Shown one piece after another: positions 34,841 through 48,377 of a DNA stretch of 64,000 nucleotides. Position 1 is the stretch's first letter. Each line of letters begins with the position of its first letter. This DNA is from Saxidomus purpurata (lineage: Eukaryota; Mollusca; Bivalvia; Venerida; Veneridae), in the NCBI GenBank assembly GCA_022818135.1, contig JAFMSR010000003.1, positions 9,651,976 through 9,715,975 of the forward strand, given 5' to 3'. The translations under genes were made by a program, and so were the position numbers. The notes under the pieces are model-generated. The model worked only from the letters and a program-made list of their open reading frames with translations, did no database searches and was not told the DNA's origin.

Positions 34841-35074
34841 ATTATAATTGTTAACAGGTGTCTGTACCCATCATTACATGTAATGGCAGAGTGGTAAATC
34901 CTAGTCCATAAAATTAATTAATCACAGGATGTAAACAGATCTGACATAAGCTGGAAAATAAGATAGTATAACTATTACATGGCAATATTTCTAAATTGAT
35001 TTTCATTTTCTATTCACAATATAAGAATCTAATATTTTAGATATATTTTTATTTCTATATGCATATTTTAAAAT

Positions 35075-35134
35075 CCTCTGTGACTTTCACTTTACACTAT
35101 TGTGCCTCTGTGACTTTCACTTTACACTATTGTG
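35075..35134. repeat. 30 bp tandem duplication, right arm only
   Basis: The unit CCTCTGTGACTTTCACTTTA plus CACTATTGTG occurs twice in a row; the left arm (about 17090-17120) has it once. A recent replication-slippage allele. Confidence 0.9.
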
Positions 35135-35893
35135 AACAGAAAGTGAAAGTAGATTTAAAAACGCTATGATTTAACACAAATCTTTAAAGCAGCTTTTCAA
35201 TGCCATTTGTGACTTTATTAGCTTGAAGCCCATGCACGCGTTGAAATCTCCCGCAAAAATGACCAATCTCCCTAATTTTTAGGACAAATCTCCCTCATTT
35301 CTATCAAAAATGGTTCACAGGTATAAAAAATAGTATAAGTGCGCATGCGCATCATGCAGGATTTTGAAGAGGCCCTGGACGTGCACTTTAAATTGTTAAT
35401 GTTGCTGTTCTTGATAGCAGACGGACATAGAATTCAATTTAAAAACGTATTAAACCTCATAAAACTAATATTAATTTCCAAACTAAATACAACATTTACA
35501 TTTTGTTCACCGAAAATGTTTTGGAATTATAATCAACTTTATAAAGGATAGAAGACACTAGACATTAAAAGTCCAATTTTCCCAAACAAAGGGAAGCAAC
35601 TCAAACAAACCTCTTCGTTTCGCTGATTTCGCCGTTAAATTTCCATTTCGCTCTTTACACCTACCCGCCTTCAATATCGGTTGTTGACGTTGATTAGAGG
35701 TTTCTATTTTCCTTTCTATTAACCGTATAAAATTGTATGAAAAGAACAAAAATAAGCAAGCATTTAATCAAAATCAAAACCAAATCATATTCTCACTCCT
35801 AAACATCGCCCAATTTTAACAAAAAATGAAAGTACAATGCCTTTTCCAAAGTGTCCAGAAATGTATCCTGTACTAGGTTAAAAACATACCTGA

Positions 35894-36209
35894 AAGTGCA
35901 GTGTACAAGAACCATAACTCTACCTTGACTCATTACAGAGTTATTGCCCTTTGTTACTTTTCCTTGTCCGGAGCATAACTTGAAAACTACTGGTTGGAAT
36001 TCAATGCAACTTCCTACAATGGTCAAGCACAATGGGAGGAAGTGCAGTGCACAAGAACCATAACTCTATCTTGACTAATTTCAGAGTTATTACCAAGGAC
36101 AATATCTCTATTTCATTTTTTTTTCTGCAAGGTATCATGTTGCTACGAACTTCCTCAGTTTATAAAGCAGTCTTTCGGGGGTATTAATCACATTTAGTGA
36201 TAGCTCTAG
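35894..36209 (+). mobile_element. HEL-A element, 3' remnant
   Basis: Keeps about one and a half monomers, GGGGGTAT, the hairpin and CTCTAG. The 5' part present at 14083-14537 in the left arm is deleted. Confidence 0.8.
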
Positions 36210-36215
36210 TTTTAA

Positions 36216-36892
36216 CAAGGTCTTTCAAATAGTATGGTCTGGTAACGAGCGTAATACGATAAATAACCTGTCGCGTATCTCGTGACAAACATCCCGGTAC
36301 CCGCGATTTTGGAAAAAGAAAGAAAATATTGAAACTTTATATCTACGTATATCTCAATATTTTACCAATCAATTTAACCAACAAAGTGATCCTTAATACA
36401 ATATGTGCATTCCCTTATCCTAACATGATATTATTTTTTCCCGCTGTTTCGTTTTAGGTGGATTTATGCATTAGAAAGTTGACTTGATACGAACGGCTTT
36501 TTTCACAAATGACTGAAAGCCGAAAACCGACCAAATTTTAGGGCTTCTTTCCTACTTGCATGGTGTTCATTGGATTAATGTAGCAGCTTTTTCTCATAGA
36601 TTTAAGTCGAATGTACTTATGCTATGTCTTAGATTTTCGTATTTTAATTTTCTGGGATGGTTAGATCCGTTCAAAATCTAAACAATGACGTCACCGGTGA
36701 TTTTTTTTTACGATATGGTGATATTTTGTGGACAGTTTTTCACTGTGTATTTAGGGTCAAATGATGGAAAATTGCTGACTAAAATGTAAGTTAAGGGTTA
36801 TTTTTCAAAAGTTATGATTTAGACAAGATTATCAGTCCGATAAGGCGTTTATATAGGGCGTTTCTAGACCATACTAAATTTGAAAGACCTTG
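36216..36892. mobile_element. MITE with about 30 bp TIRs, right-arm copy
   Basis: Mirror of 13094-13768; starts CAAGGTCTTTCAAATAGTAT and ends with its complement. Confidence 0.75.
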
Positions 36893-36988
36893 ATTTTAAT
36901 GAAAGCCACCGTATCAGTCTGATCCATATCTATTATTATATACAGATGTGACGTCTTTTTGTTTTGTATATTGTGTGTTGTATATTTT

Positions 36989-37012
36989 CTGACGAAGACA
37001 TAAAGTTGAAAC
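36989..37012 (+). other. Hammerhead-like CTGACGA...GAAAC, right-arm copy
   Basis: Mirror of 12974-12997; same reservations. Confidence 0.25.
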
Positions 37013-38334
37013 ATGTAAATTGAAAACTTTGTGTTGTCTTTATTTTATTAATTTTATACTTTGAAATATTTATATAATCAATTCTAAGTTTCTTTTCATG
37101 AATTTAAGCCCAATCTCGCAATAAAAGCTTGATTGTGCTTCTAAGCCAGATCAGGCAATGTTACCAGTCTGTTTAAGGGTACATAAACATCAGCCTTAAC
37201 CCTCGTGCATGTGCAGAAATAACGCGGCTCCAAAAGGGTACATGTATAAACTTACCAGAAATGGTTTGCTACAAAAGCAGTTTCCATCAGAGATATTTTG
37301 TAAATGTGAATAAATGAAACAACTAAATATTGATTTTCCATGTTTTTCTGGATGAAATAGTTCATTCTATAAATATTTGAAAGGTTAGTAGTACATTTTA
37401 ACTGTAACAAGATTTAAGTATGAACTACTGAGTCAAACAACTAACATCATTCACATAATCCTGGGTCATGGTGACCCACACATATCTTAGTATTATTTTT
37501 TCACATTTTGGTTCTGCAACTGTTTTTTGTCTGGTTTTAGTGGTTTTGGCCACAAAGTAGAATTTGTTAATGGGTGTCTTTATGTTTAAAAGTCTGGTAA
37601 GCTAGTGGCATACGCTGTTTTATCTTGGGTAACCAGCTAGTTATTTCGACTATCTGGAATGTCCGGAGTTATGTTACTTTGGTTACACAATGTTGGCAAT
37701 CGACCGGTCAATATGAGTATTGACCGGGCCGGCAGTCAGTACTGGTTAAAACCGGTCAATACTGGTCTGTTGAAAAATTATGTCTATTATACACTTAAAT
37801 CTTCTTTAGGTTACAATCTAAACTTTCATAATAACTTTATAGCTTATTCATGTTCATTTAAACATAAAATAATTATATTTACCATTTAAATGTTTTGTTG
37901 AGATTAATGATTTTTCATTGAATCCAAATGTGGTCAATTCAAAACTATAGGTCTATGAGACTGATTAACTGTCAGGAGGAATAGTATATTTGGTATCAAA
38001 ACAATGGGACCCCTTTGCAGAGGTGTTATTCACACCTTCTGTCCGGTAAGGATAATTTTACAATGACGCAACAGAAGAGTCTACTTTTATCGGGTAAAAC
38101 ATTACCTTATTACAAGGGAGAGCACTAGATGTAATTAATGTCAATATATATTATATTCTACATTACATACAGTTGATGTCACAATAGTGCAGTAGGTAAC
38201 GACTTCGGTTCCTGATTATTTTGGTTTTGTCGAACAGGAGTTCATATAGGGACATGTACATAAAATTTTTACTCTCTTTTATCAGTGAGATCGTTTTAAT
38301 CTACTTCTTTTTTTTGTTTAATTGATATGTTTAA

Positions 38335-39163
38335 CAGTGCCAGTATTGAATAGGTTTTAATTTTGTACCATGGGGTTGCATAATCGAATAGGGAGTAGCC
38401 AACATTATTATTGTAATTAAAAACTATGTATTATGTGTGAACAAACTCCCTATAATGAATAAATAAATAGTATTAACTGATTACAAACAATACTATACCA
38501 GATGCATACGTCTTCGACCGTTAATTCAAAACTTTTGACATATTCATAGGATATTTAATAACTTTTCCACAAACTTGAAGGTTACGGTTTTTTTATTGCT
38601 TTGTTTACGGACCCTACGGCCAGATTCATCAAAGTTCAGAAAAAACGTCTCAATAGTTGTTTTGCTAACTCTAAACATTTTGAAGTTTAAATACATATGT
38701 TGTCAACGTGAATAATTAATGAAAACCTATTTTAATTACTACTTACTAAAGTAAAATGTAGGCATTATAAATAAGACCGTTCACCTAACTATGCGATACA
38801 TGGGGTCTCAATGAAAGTTATGTAAAGCATCGCTAACAACTGACCAATAGTAAAGACAAAATTAATCACGTGGGTTTCGTCTGCGTCGAAAAGCGTCTAC
38901 TGACCACGAGCTGTAGCCTTGTTTAATGGGCGTCATCGTACCATTATACGGAAGGTTGTTTTATGATTCGTTTATTTTTTGGTTAAACTGTAGTAAATGT
39001 GTTTTTTTACTTATTATGATAACAGTTGCAAATAACATAATGTATTTGGTTTTTCCCGTTGATAGGTTGTTTACTGATATTCTAAAATGACTCTGATTCC
39101 TTTAAATCATGTTTCAAAAACATGCGCAGCGCCTTTGATGCTTTGCATCAAAATTTGTCTTGT
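38335..39163 (+). mobile_element. HEL-E element, 5' truncated
   Basis: Begins at CAGTGCCAGTATTGAATAGG, so the first half of the 5' hairpin is missing. The 3' end with GCGCAGCGCC, the GATGC/GCATC hairpin and CTTG is intact. Allelic to 10184-11029. Confidence 0.75.
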
Positions 39164-39340
39164 ATAATTACTTACTTGATGGTAAAGATTTTTCCTAGAT
39201 AAAGTTGGTAGTTGTAATTTTTACATTCACAACACAAGAAAGTCTATAAAATTATATAAAATTAAATGAATATTTAATATATACGAAACATATAAAAAGA
39301 TATAAGATTTATCAATGGCAAATATGTCTATACATGTTTA

Positions 39341-40754
39341 TATGCCCCCGAAGGGTGGCATATTAAATTCGGACTGTCCGTCTGTCCTTCTGTCCGTGCT
39401 CACATTCTGGTACTTAGGTGGCTATACAGACAATAGGTAACAGTACATTTACTTTGATGTCATTCATTCCGTAATGCTGTTATGTGGCTATTTTCTGTTA
39501 AGTGGCTAAAAAGAACAATGGGGAGAACAAAAGGCTAGCCACATAAGTATCAAAATGTGAGTACGTCCGTCTGTGCGTCCCCACTTACAAATTCGTGTCC
39601 GGACTGTAACTCTGTCATGCATTGAAGGATTTTAAAATAACTTGGCACACATGTCTAGCACATCAAGATGACGGGTTGCGTGCAAGACCACATCCCTACC
39701 TCAAAGGTCAAGGTCACACTTGGAGTTTGAAGGTTATGGAATCCTCTATATATGCACACATTCGTGTCTGGACTGTAACTTTGTCATGCATTGAAGGATT
39801 TTAAAATAACTTGGCACAAATGTCTAGCACATCAAGACGACGTGTCGCGTGCAAGACCCACGTCCCTAGCTCAAAGATCAAGGTCATACTTAGAGTTTGA
39901 AGGAAATGGAATCCTATATATATGCATATATGCACACATTCGTGTCTGGACTGTAACTTTGTCATGCATTGAAGGATTTTAAAATAACTTGGCACAAATG
40001 TCCAGCACATCAAGACGACGTGTCGCATGCAAGACCCACGTCCCTAGCTCAAAGGTCAAGGTCATACTTAGAGTTTGAAGGTAATGGATTCCTCTATATA
40101 TGCATATATGCACACATTCGTGTCCGGACTGTAACTTTGTCATGCATTGAAGGATTTTAAAATAACTTTGCACAAATGTCTAGCACATCAAGACGACATG
40201 TCGGATGCAAGACCCCTGTCCCTAGCTCAAAGGTCAAGGTCACACTTGGAGTTTGAAGGTAATTGATTCCTCTATATATGCATATATGCACACATTCGTG
40301 TCCGGACTGTAACTTTGTCATGCTTAGAAGGATTTTAAAATAATTTGGCACAATTGTCTAGCACATAAAGTGGATGTGTCGCGTGCAAGACCCAAGTCCC
40401 TACCACAAAGGTCAAGGTCATACTTAGAGTTTATAGGTAATGGAATCCTGTATATATGCATACATTTGTGTCCGGACTATAACTTTATCATGCTTTGAAG
40501 GATTTTAAAATAACCTGGCACAATTGTCTAGCACATAAAGTGGATGAACGCGTGCAAGACCCAAATCCCTACCTCCAAGGTCAAGGTCACACTTAGTGCT
40601 TAAAGTAATGGAAAACTGTATGCATGGTTACTCTGTCATGCATGGAAGGATTTTAAAATTACATATATAGCACATTTATTGAGTCCATGGAGAGGACACA
40701 TACTATGAGGCACCTCTTTCGGGGGCATTCGTCACTTGTGAGGGACAGCTCTTG
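39341..40754 (+). mobile_element. HEL-C element, complete (right allele)
   Basis: Mirror of 8592-10005: TATGCCCCCGAAGGGTGGCATA, GTCC-rich stretch, 178 bp monomers, GGGGGCAT, hairpin and AGCTCTTG. Confidence 0.85.
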
Positions 40755-43242
40755 TTCTTTCATAAAAGAATTGCTTCTTATGCTGTTTATTTCTAAAATG
40801 TACTCTTCCATCTACCAATTTTGACAGTACCACAGACAGACTGAACTGCAAATTGTTTTGCAAAGCAAATGTCAAGGATAACATAATTATTAACAGAATT
40901 CAGAAAAATTTCTTATTTCAAAAGCAGAAGCAAATTATTCTTTAACAGTATTTGGCAGGTACTTTTGTAGTTTGATGACTGATAGTTATCTAGTGATACT
41001 GCTTGTTGACTGGCAAATGATTGGTTTTCCAATGGAAGCATGTGTTTTTACTACCGGAAACTGAAAACACTTCCAATGAGATTTATTGGTAAGTTTTCAA
41101 AATGTTGAGAATTTACTTTCGCAGGCCCCTCTCACAAAATGAATGTGAAAACAGAGTACGACATACGCTGGACAGTGAGCGATCAGTGACAGTGACTCTC
41201 TAAAACCAGAATACATGAATGGGAAGACCTGTCTCATCCAACAGCCATTAGGACCCATTTAACATGCCAGCAATTAAACCACAATACATTTCACATTACT
41301 GAGGCCAAGGACTGTACCATGTGACACAGATTGCTCTTAAACCAGGCGCTAAATGAGACAGGGTTTAACTGTATTAAAGGAATACTATTGAAGGAAAGAA
41401 ACAAATTTAAACAGTTCATGTGAAAATATATCTTTATTTAAAAATAAACTATGAAAATTGCATTGAGGTCATACTCTGTGAGCATACGTATATGGTCAGA
41501 AAAAACAAGCCTTGATGTAAAAAATGAGATTGTGTACTAAAGGACTACAACAGTAAGTACTAAATCTAAAATATATAGTATGTTCCAAGTACCAGTTGAA
41601 GTTACTGTTCATTATAACTATAAGTTTTGTTGCAAATGGTCTAGTTGTTTTCGTTAATCTAATGTTTCAAGTGCAATGCACATGACAGATGAGGAAAGAC
41701 AGGGGCTGATAACAATAGCTTAAAATGAGCACTCCATGTATAACACAATAAGGTAGTCAAGGGAAAGGATTTTAGCACATATTTTCTGTGTTCTGTCTTC
41801 TGCTCAGACGTTTTCCACAATGACTGATTATGTGCCCAGTGTGTTAACATGCAAAGAGATTAGCCCAGTTGAAGTAGCCAACTCAATGTTACAAGATTGT
41901 CCTAAGTAGATGGGGCAGTCTGCAACACTTCCGCACTGGCATTTATGCTGGATTCATACACTATTATCTACTTGAAATGAGCGATTGTTTTACAGGAGTT
42001 GCATAGACAGACTCGTTCATGATAATTTGAAATATAAGACAATCAGCATATTAACTTTTATCTTTTTGTATCACACAGAAGCAGTTTTAACTACATTTAT
42101 TCATAAAATTTAACTTTACATCACAATAACAAACATTACTTTATAAGTTATTTCAAGTTATATAAACAATCTATTAACAAAAATCAAAACATTCAAATTT
42201 CCGCGTGGCTGCGCTTTCTGTTATAGGACTGCAATAAGACAGTAATGTGAGCCGTATTTTAAACAAGGCCGAGGTGCTGCTTCGCAACCGATATATTAAT
42301 AGAATACGTAATAGAATGCAAAATTCTATTAATAGTAAGTTAATTTCCGACAGAATGGATTTCTGTTAACGAAATTTATATTTTTCTTTATTTATAAGAA
42401 TGGTAAATGATATTCTTTTATCAGTATAACTTATATGAATTAAATAAATTACACAAATAACACATGGGGTTAATTTTATTGAATTAATACAGTTGTAAGC
42501 ACTAATTTACATTACTCTAAGAAAAATCTATTCATTGTGAGTTTCATCTTGTCATTTAATTTTTCTTATTTTATTGTATTAAATAAGGTAGTGGGACCCT
42601 AATTGGCACCAATTCAAATCATAATAGGCTTAACATTTTCTTAATCTGTATCATTTCCAGGATTTAAAAACAAATTTTAAAAGAAATTTACCATGAAATA
42701 ACTTAAGTAATAGCAATTTTAATAACCCTACCCCATTTTGGAATTATTTATAAAAATGACATCAGGCGAGAGATAAGAAAATGAACATATTTCATTTATT
42801 ATTCAATAATTTGGTACAAATTTGGTATCAGAGTAACAAGAACTATATTTTCTTTCAGAAATTATACACCATGTACCATATCATCAACCAGTTTTATAAA
42901 ACTGTTATGAAATATCAGATTGTATTACAATTTTCACATAATTACAAGAATATACAACATTTTCTAGAAATGGGGCAAGACTTTTTGTATATTCATAATT
43001 GTCTATAACATTTTGGGAACAGCATGCCAAAAATTCACAATGTTTTACCATCTCTATTTTAAATAATTTAAATTTGAAATTTCCCATCAGCGATTTTATC
43101 CGGGCTGCAAGTAATAAAATCTTATAAGCTAATACTTGTATGTGAAAAAAAATTAATTTCTTTTTAGTGTAAAAACAATATAAACATATGTAGAGAAGTA
43201 CAAAATAATGAAAACAAAGAAGAAAAAGTTTAAAAAGAAATT
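40755..43242. other. 2.5 kb without a recognised gene (right-arm copy)
   Basis: Mirror of 6071-8591; nothing further seen. The open frame 42781-43008 reads through the counterpart of 6365-6565 with an altered end. Confidence 0.4.
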
Positions 43243-43322
43243 GTGGTTCCGGCTGGATTCGAACCTATGGCCGCAAAACCTCAAAAGATGTATAGTCCTG
43301 TGCTTAACAACCTAGGCTAGTG
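43243..43322 (-). repeat. tRNA-like sequence, right-arm copy
   Basis: Mirror of 5991-6070; the minus strand carries the same A and B boxes. Confidence 0.45.
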
Positions 43323-43497
43323 CATTAAAATTGAAGAGTTTCAAGTGGAGGTTTTTATTAGGAGTCCACTACCTTAAGGAGTTTAGATTGCGGACATGGT
43401 TTTGATTTATGTATCTTTTCTTGTTTTGTGTACAAATCAATGTTCATGCCCCGGAGGCCTCGATTGTAGAAAAATTACGTGTTTAATTTTAATTTTT

Positions 43498-43985
43498 GAC
43501 GAAGGGGTCATAATTTGAATAATCTTGGTAGAGATCCACTAGGTTATGCCACATGCCAAATATCTAAGCTCTAGGCCTTTTCCTGAGAAGATTTTTAAAG
43601 TTTTTCCTATTTTTTGCCATGGCAACCAGAGTTCTGCACAGAATGGAATTATTTGAACAACTATGAAAGGGCTTCATGCAAGGAACATCTTCTGAAGTAA
43701 TTTACCGTAAATCATCATTAGCCTAGTTGTTTTAGAGGAGATGAAGTTTGAAGGAAAATATTAATGGGCGTAGGATGTAGGATGTACGAGGGATGGAATG
43801 CGATCCTAATAGCTCACTCTGGCACTTTGTGCCAGGTGAGCTAAAAACAAGTGGCCCCAGGGCAGGGTCAGTTTTGACTCATGGGTCATAATTTGAACGA
43901 TCTTGGTAGAGGTCTACTAGGTACTGCCACATGTTAAATATCTAAGCTCTATGCTTTGTTGCTATTAACTGCCAAAACCAAATTT
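43498..43985 (-). mobile_element. HEL-B fragments, right-arm copy
   Basis: Mirror of 5330-5815; the 5' inverted repeat ends at 43842. Confidence 0.65.
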
Positions 43986-44131
43986 TATAGCCTTGGCTGA
44001 CATTGTTGCTATTAACAAAATTAAGAGCATTAAAAACTGCCTCTTTACTTAGCAAACAAAAAAGTTGTAATACAGAAAGCAGCAGTCAAGATCATAATAT
44101 ATTCAGAATATTCAATTAAGAGTTATAAAAC

Positions 44132-44730
44132 TCGCCCTTTCGGAGAAAAGGCGATACATAAGGATCGCTTTGTCCGTCCATCCGTGCTTCGGTCCGTCCT
44201 TCACACAAACTTAATGTTGGCTATAACTTTGCCATTTCTTAAGATTTCCTCATCAAACTAAATTTTATTGCTTATGACGAAAGGGTCGTGATGCAGCCAA
44301 ATTTTGGAGGTCAAGGTCATATTTGACAGAGTTATGCCCCTTTTTATACTTAGATTTTTGCTATAACTTTGCCATTTCTTAAGATTTCTTTATCAAACTT
44401 TCAAATTGTATTGCTTATGTCAAAAGGGTTGTGATGCCGCCAAATTTTGTAGGTCAAGGTCATATTTGACAGAGTTATGCCCCTTTTTGTACTTAGATTT
44501 TATCACGAAAACTTAATGTTGGCTATAACTTTGCCATTTCTTAAGATTTCTTCATCAAACTTTCAAATTGTATTGCGACATAAGCGTCATAATGTCGCCA
44601 AATTTTATAGGTCAAGGTCATATTTGACAGAGTTATGCCCCTTTTTGTACTTAGATTATGTCACAAAATTGTTGGTTATTCTGACAAAGCGTAAGAGAGC
44701 GACACAAGTGTTCTACTGAACACCCATCTA
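44132..44730 (+). mobile_element. HEL-D element, short copy (right allele)
   Basis: Mirror of 4582-5180: TCGCCCTTTC...GAAAAGGCGA, about three monomers, GAGCGACAC, hairpin, CCATCTA. Confidence 0.78.
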
Positions 44731-45406
44731 TTCTAATGGATGAATGTCCGTCATCCGTCAACATTTTGATTCAAATGACATCTCTTCTGAAACCACTAAG
44801 CCAATATTGATGAAACTATGCAGGGATGTTCCTTGCATGATGCTCTACCAAAATTGTTCAAAGAACTTCATTCCATGCAGAACTCTGGTTGCTATGGCAA
44901 CAAATAGGAAAAACTTAAAAAATGTTCTTCTCTGAAACCACAAGGCGTAGAGCTTAGATATTTGGCATGCAGCATTGGCTAGTAGACCTCTACCAAGATT
45001 GTTCAAATTATGAACCCTGGATCAAAATTGACCCCACTCAGGGGTGGGGGGGGGTCACTTAGTTTTACATAGGCTAATATAGAAAAACATGCCAAATATC
45101 TAAGCTCTAGGCCTTGTGGTTTCAGAGAAGAAGATTTTTTAAGTTTTACATAGGCTTATATAGGAAAAACTTTAAAAATCTTCTCTGAAGCCACAAGGAC
45201 TAGAGCTTAGATATTTGGCATGTAGCATTGCCTAGTAGACTTCTTCAGAGTTTGTTCAAATTATGCCCCTGTGGTCAAAACTGACCTTGCTTTACAAAGA
45301 CGTATATAGGAAAACCTATTTGGTATATAACATTGTCTAGTGATCTTCCACCAGGCAAGTGGACTTGTACTAAGGTGAGCGATATAGGGCCATCTTGGCC
45401 CTCTTG
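44731..45406 (+). mobile_element. HEL-B element, uninterrupted allele with empty HEL-A site
   Basis: Allelic to 2567-2838 plus 4176-4581. The sequence AAGATTTTTT/AAGTTTTACA at 45131-45150 is the unoccupied target of HEL-A. It ends in GGGCCATCTTGGCCCTCTTG. Confidence 0.75.
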
Positions 45407-45596
45407 TTAAGACTTTCTAAAAAGGTAATGTGTTTAAATTGTGTATAGATTGTGATCTGTAAAGAAATTAGGGCATCGTAGGTTGAAACCTAGGACATCT
45501 TATAAGATTCTACCTGATTTTTGTTAACAAGATTTATTGATGAGTAGATTTTTATAAAAATTGACCTTGTCATTTAGAGCATTTTTAGCTCACCTG

Positions 45597-46895
45597 GCTA
45601 CGCCAAGGTGACATTTCTGATTGATGATTGTCCGTCATCCATCGTCAGCTGTCCGTTGTCCGTCAACATTTTGATTCAAATGACATCTCCTCTGAAACCA
45701 CTTGGCCAATGTTGATAAAATATGCAGGAATGTTACTTGCATGAAGCTCTACCAAAATTGTTCAAAGAATTCAATTCCATGCAGAACTGTGGTTGCTATG
45801 GCAAAAAATAAGAAAATCTTAAAAAATCTTCTCTGAAACCACAAGGCCTAGAGCTAAGATATTTGGCATGTAGCATTGTCTAGTGGACCTCTACCAAGAT
45901 TGTTCAAATTATGACCCCTGGGTCAAAACTGACCCCACACAGGTGGTCACTTAGTTTTGCATAGGCTTATATAGGAAAAACTTTAAAATCTTCTCTGAAA
46001 CCACAAGGCCTAAAGCTTAGATATTTGGCATGTAGCATTGGCTAGTGGACCTCTACCAAGATTGTCAAATTATGACCCCCGGATCAAAATTGACCCCGCA
46101 CGGGGGGTCACTAAGTTTTACATAGGCTTATATAGGAAAAACTTAAAAAACCTTCTCTGAAACCACAAGGCCTAGAGCTCAGATATTTGGCATGTAGCAT
46201 TGGCTAGTGGACCTCTACCAAGAGTGTTCAAATTATGACCCCCGGGTCAAAATTGACCCTGCACGGGTGGTCAATTAGTTTTGCATAGGCTTATATAGGA
46301 AAAACTTTAAAATCTTCTTCTCTGAAACCACAAGGCCTAAAGCTTAGATATTTGGCATGTAGCATTGGCTAGTGGACCTCTACCAAGATTGTTCAAATTA
46401 TGCCCCCCGGATCAAAATTGACCCCGCACGGGGGGTCACTAAGTTTTACATAGGCTTATATAGGAAAAACTTTAAAAATCTTCTGCTCTGAAACCACAAG
46501 GCCTAGAGCTTAGATATTTCGCATGTAGCATTAGCTAGTGGACCTCTACCAAGATTGTTCAAATTATGACCCTCGGATCAAAATTGACCCTGTATGGGGG
46601 GTCACTTAGTTTTACGTAGGCTTATATAGGAAAAACTTTAAAAATCTTTTTTTCTGAAACCACAATGCCTAGAGCTTAGATATTTGGCATGTAGCATAAC
46701 CTAGAAGACCTTTTCAAAGTTTATTCAAATTATGCCCCTGGGGTCAAAATTGATCTTGCCGGGGGGCGGGGTCACTTGTTTTACAAAGAAGTATATAGGA
46801 AAACCTATTTGGTATATAACATTATCTAGTGATCTTCCACCAGGCAAGTGGACTTGTACCAAGGTGAGCGATATAGGGCCATCTTGGCCCTCTTG
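45597..46895 (+). mobile_element. HEL-B element, complete (right allele)
   Basis: 5' AGCTCACCTGGCTACGCCAAGGTGA, GTCCGTC-rich segment, about six 166 bp monomers, 3' hairpin and TCTTG. About two monomers longer than the left allele at 1403-2386. Confidence 0.82.
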
Positions 46896-47547
46896 TTACT
46901 CAAGTGAGCGATATAGAACCATTTTTAGAGCCATTAGTGGAACAAAAGTTTTTTGCCTTTTATGATTGTAAGTAATTTGTGTTGCAGATAATCATAGAGT
47001 GAAGCAAGCAGAGAGAAGATCAAGTCCACAAAAAGTGTTAATGGATACTTCATTTATGTGAGTAATGTTGCATGTACAATACAAGTTGTATTTGAGACTC
47101 CCCCTCCCCTAATAAAGGCCCACCAGGTCTTCTGACAGCTGCAGTACATCAGCATTAAGCGTGTAGCGATTCATTGTTGTACAGATGCACCAAGGTATCT
47201 TTAAGTTTCTACATTCACAGCTTATCAAAATTTGGTTCGGTAAGGCATGGTATTTACTGATGGTATTCAATGTAAAGGGAAGTAACCACTTTGAAGAGCT
47301 CAAGTAAACTCCTTTTGTTATGGCGATTTTCCTTGGTTTAGAAATACTGATTAACCAATTGTAGTGCATGATTTAATTATAATTCGGTAAGCTTCTTTAA
47401 ATGTCTGCCCCTTCATGTGGAATTGAAAAATACGTGAGAAAATATTCAGTCATCAGTTTGGCAATATTTTGTTTTCACTATTGGCGGCAATAAAAATATA
47501 GTATGAAAACCTTATGCAAATAGCAGTCAATTATTTTATCTATTATT
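46896..47547. other. 650 bp, no recognised gene (right-arm copy)
   Basis: Mirror of 750-1402. Confidence 0.4.
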
Positions 47548-48270
47548 ATGCCCCCTTCGAAGAAGAGGGGTATATTGGTTTGCAGATGTCGGTTGGTCGG
47601 TCGGTCGGTTGGTCTGTCTGTCCGTCCGTCTGTCTACCAACTGGTTTCCGGATGATAACTTAAGAACACTTGGGCCTAGGATCTTGAAACTTGATGTGGA
47701 GGTTGGTCATGGCCAGCAGAGGACCCCTATTTTTTTGATCGGATTAGTTCTTCCAGAGTTATGGCCCTTGATTTAGCAAAAATTGCAATATTTAATCTTG
47801 TTTACACTCTAGCACCTTAATTTCCTCACTAATTCTAATCAGTGTTGATGAAACTTGACAGGGATGTTCCTTGCATGAAGCTCTACCAAAAATGTTAAAA
47901 GAATTCCGTTCCATGTAGAACTCTGGTCCCCATAGCAACAAATAGGAAAAACGTTAAAAATCTTCTCTGAAACCACAAGGCCTAGAGCTTATATATTTAG
48001 CATGTAGCATAACCTAGTGGACCTCTACCAAGATTGTTCAAATAATGACCCCGAGGTCAAAATTTAGACTGCCCGGGTGGGTCACTTGATTTTACATAGG
48101 CTTATATAGCAAAAACCTTAAAAATCTTTTTCTCTGAAATCACAAGGCCTAGTGCTTAGATATTTAGTGTGTAGCATTGCCTAGTAGACCTCTATCAAGA
48201 TCATTCAAATTATGACCCCCAGGTCAAAATTGATCCCCCCAGGGTCACTTGATTTTACAAAGGCTTATGT
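47548..48270 (+). mobile_element. HEL-F / HEL-B chimera (right allele)
   Basis: 5' ATGCCCCCTTCGAAGAAGAG inverted repeat, GGTCGGTCGG and GTCCGTCC runs, core, then two HEL-B monomers to about 48270. No 3' hairpin is visible, so it is incomplete or fused to the Penelope-like element. Confidence 0.6.
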
Positions 48271-48326
48271 ATGTTAAATATAAAAGGTAGGTATAGTGGA
48301 ACGAACGACAACCAAAGGATTATGTT

Positions 48327-48359
48327 AAAGTTTTATTTCATTTCCTACGTTTTGACCAT
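48327..48359 (-). repeat. Inverted terminal word of the Penelope-like element
   Basis: The minus-strand sequence ATGGTCAAAACGTAGGAAAT, continuing GAAATAAAACTT, is repeated on the plus strand at 48495-48526 with two changes, so the pair is inverted about 135 bp apart. Possible terminal-repeat structure. Confidence 0.65.
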
Positions 48360-48377
48360 AACTATGGTCTTCATCAG
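48349..48377 (-). other. Hammerhead-ribozyme-like motif at the Penelope end
   Basis: The minus strand reads CTGATGA, then GACCAT-AGTT-ATGGTC (a perfect 6 bp stem II), then AAAAC where GAAAC is expected. Penelope-like elements are known to carry hammerheads in their terminal repeats. I cannot find a convincing stem III or cleavage site, and the key G is changed, so this copy is probably inactive. The inverted partner at 48495 keeps GGTCGAAAT but lacks CTGATGA. Confidence 0.45.
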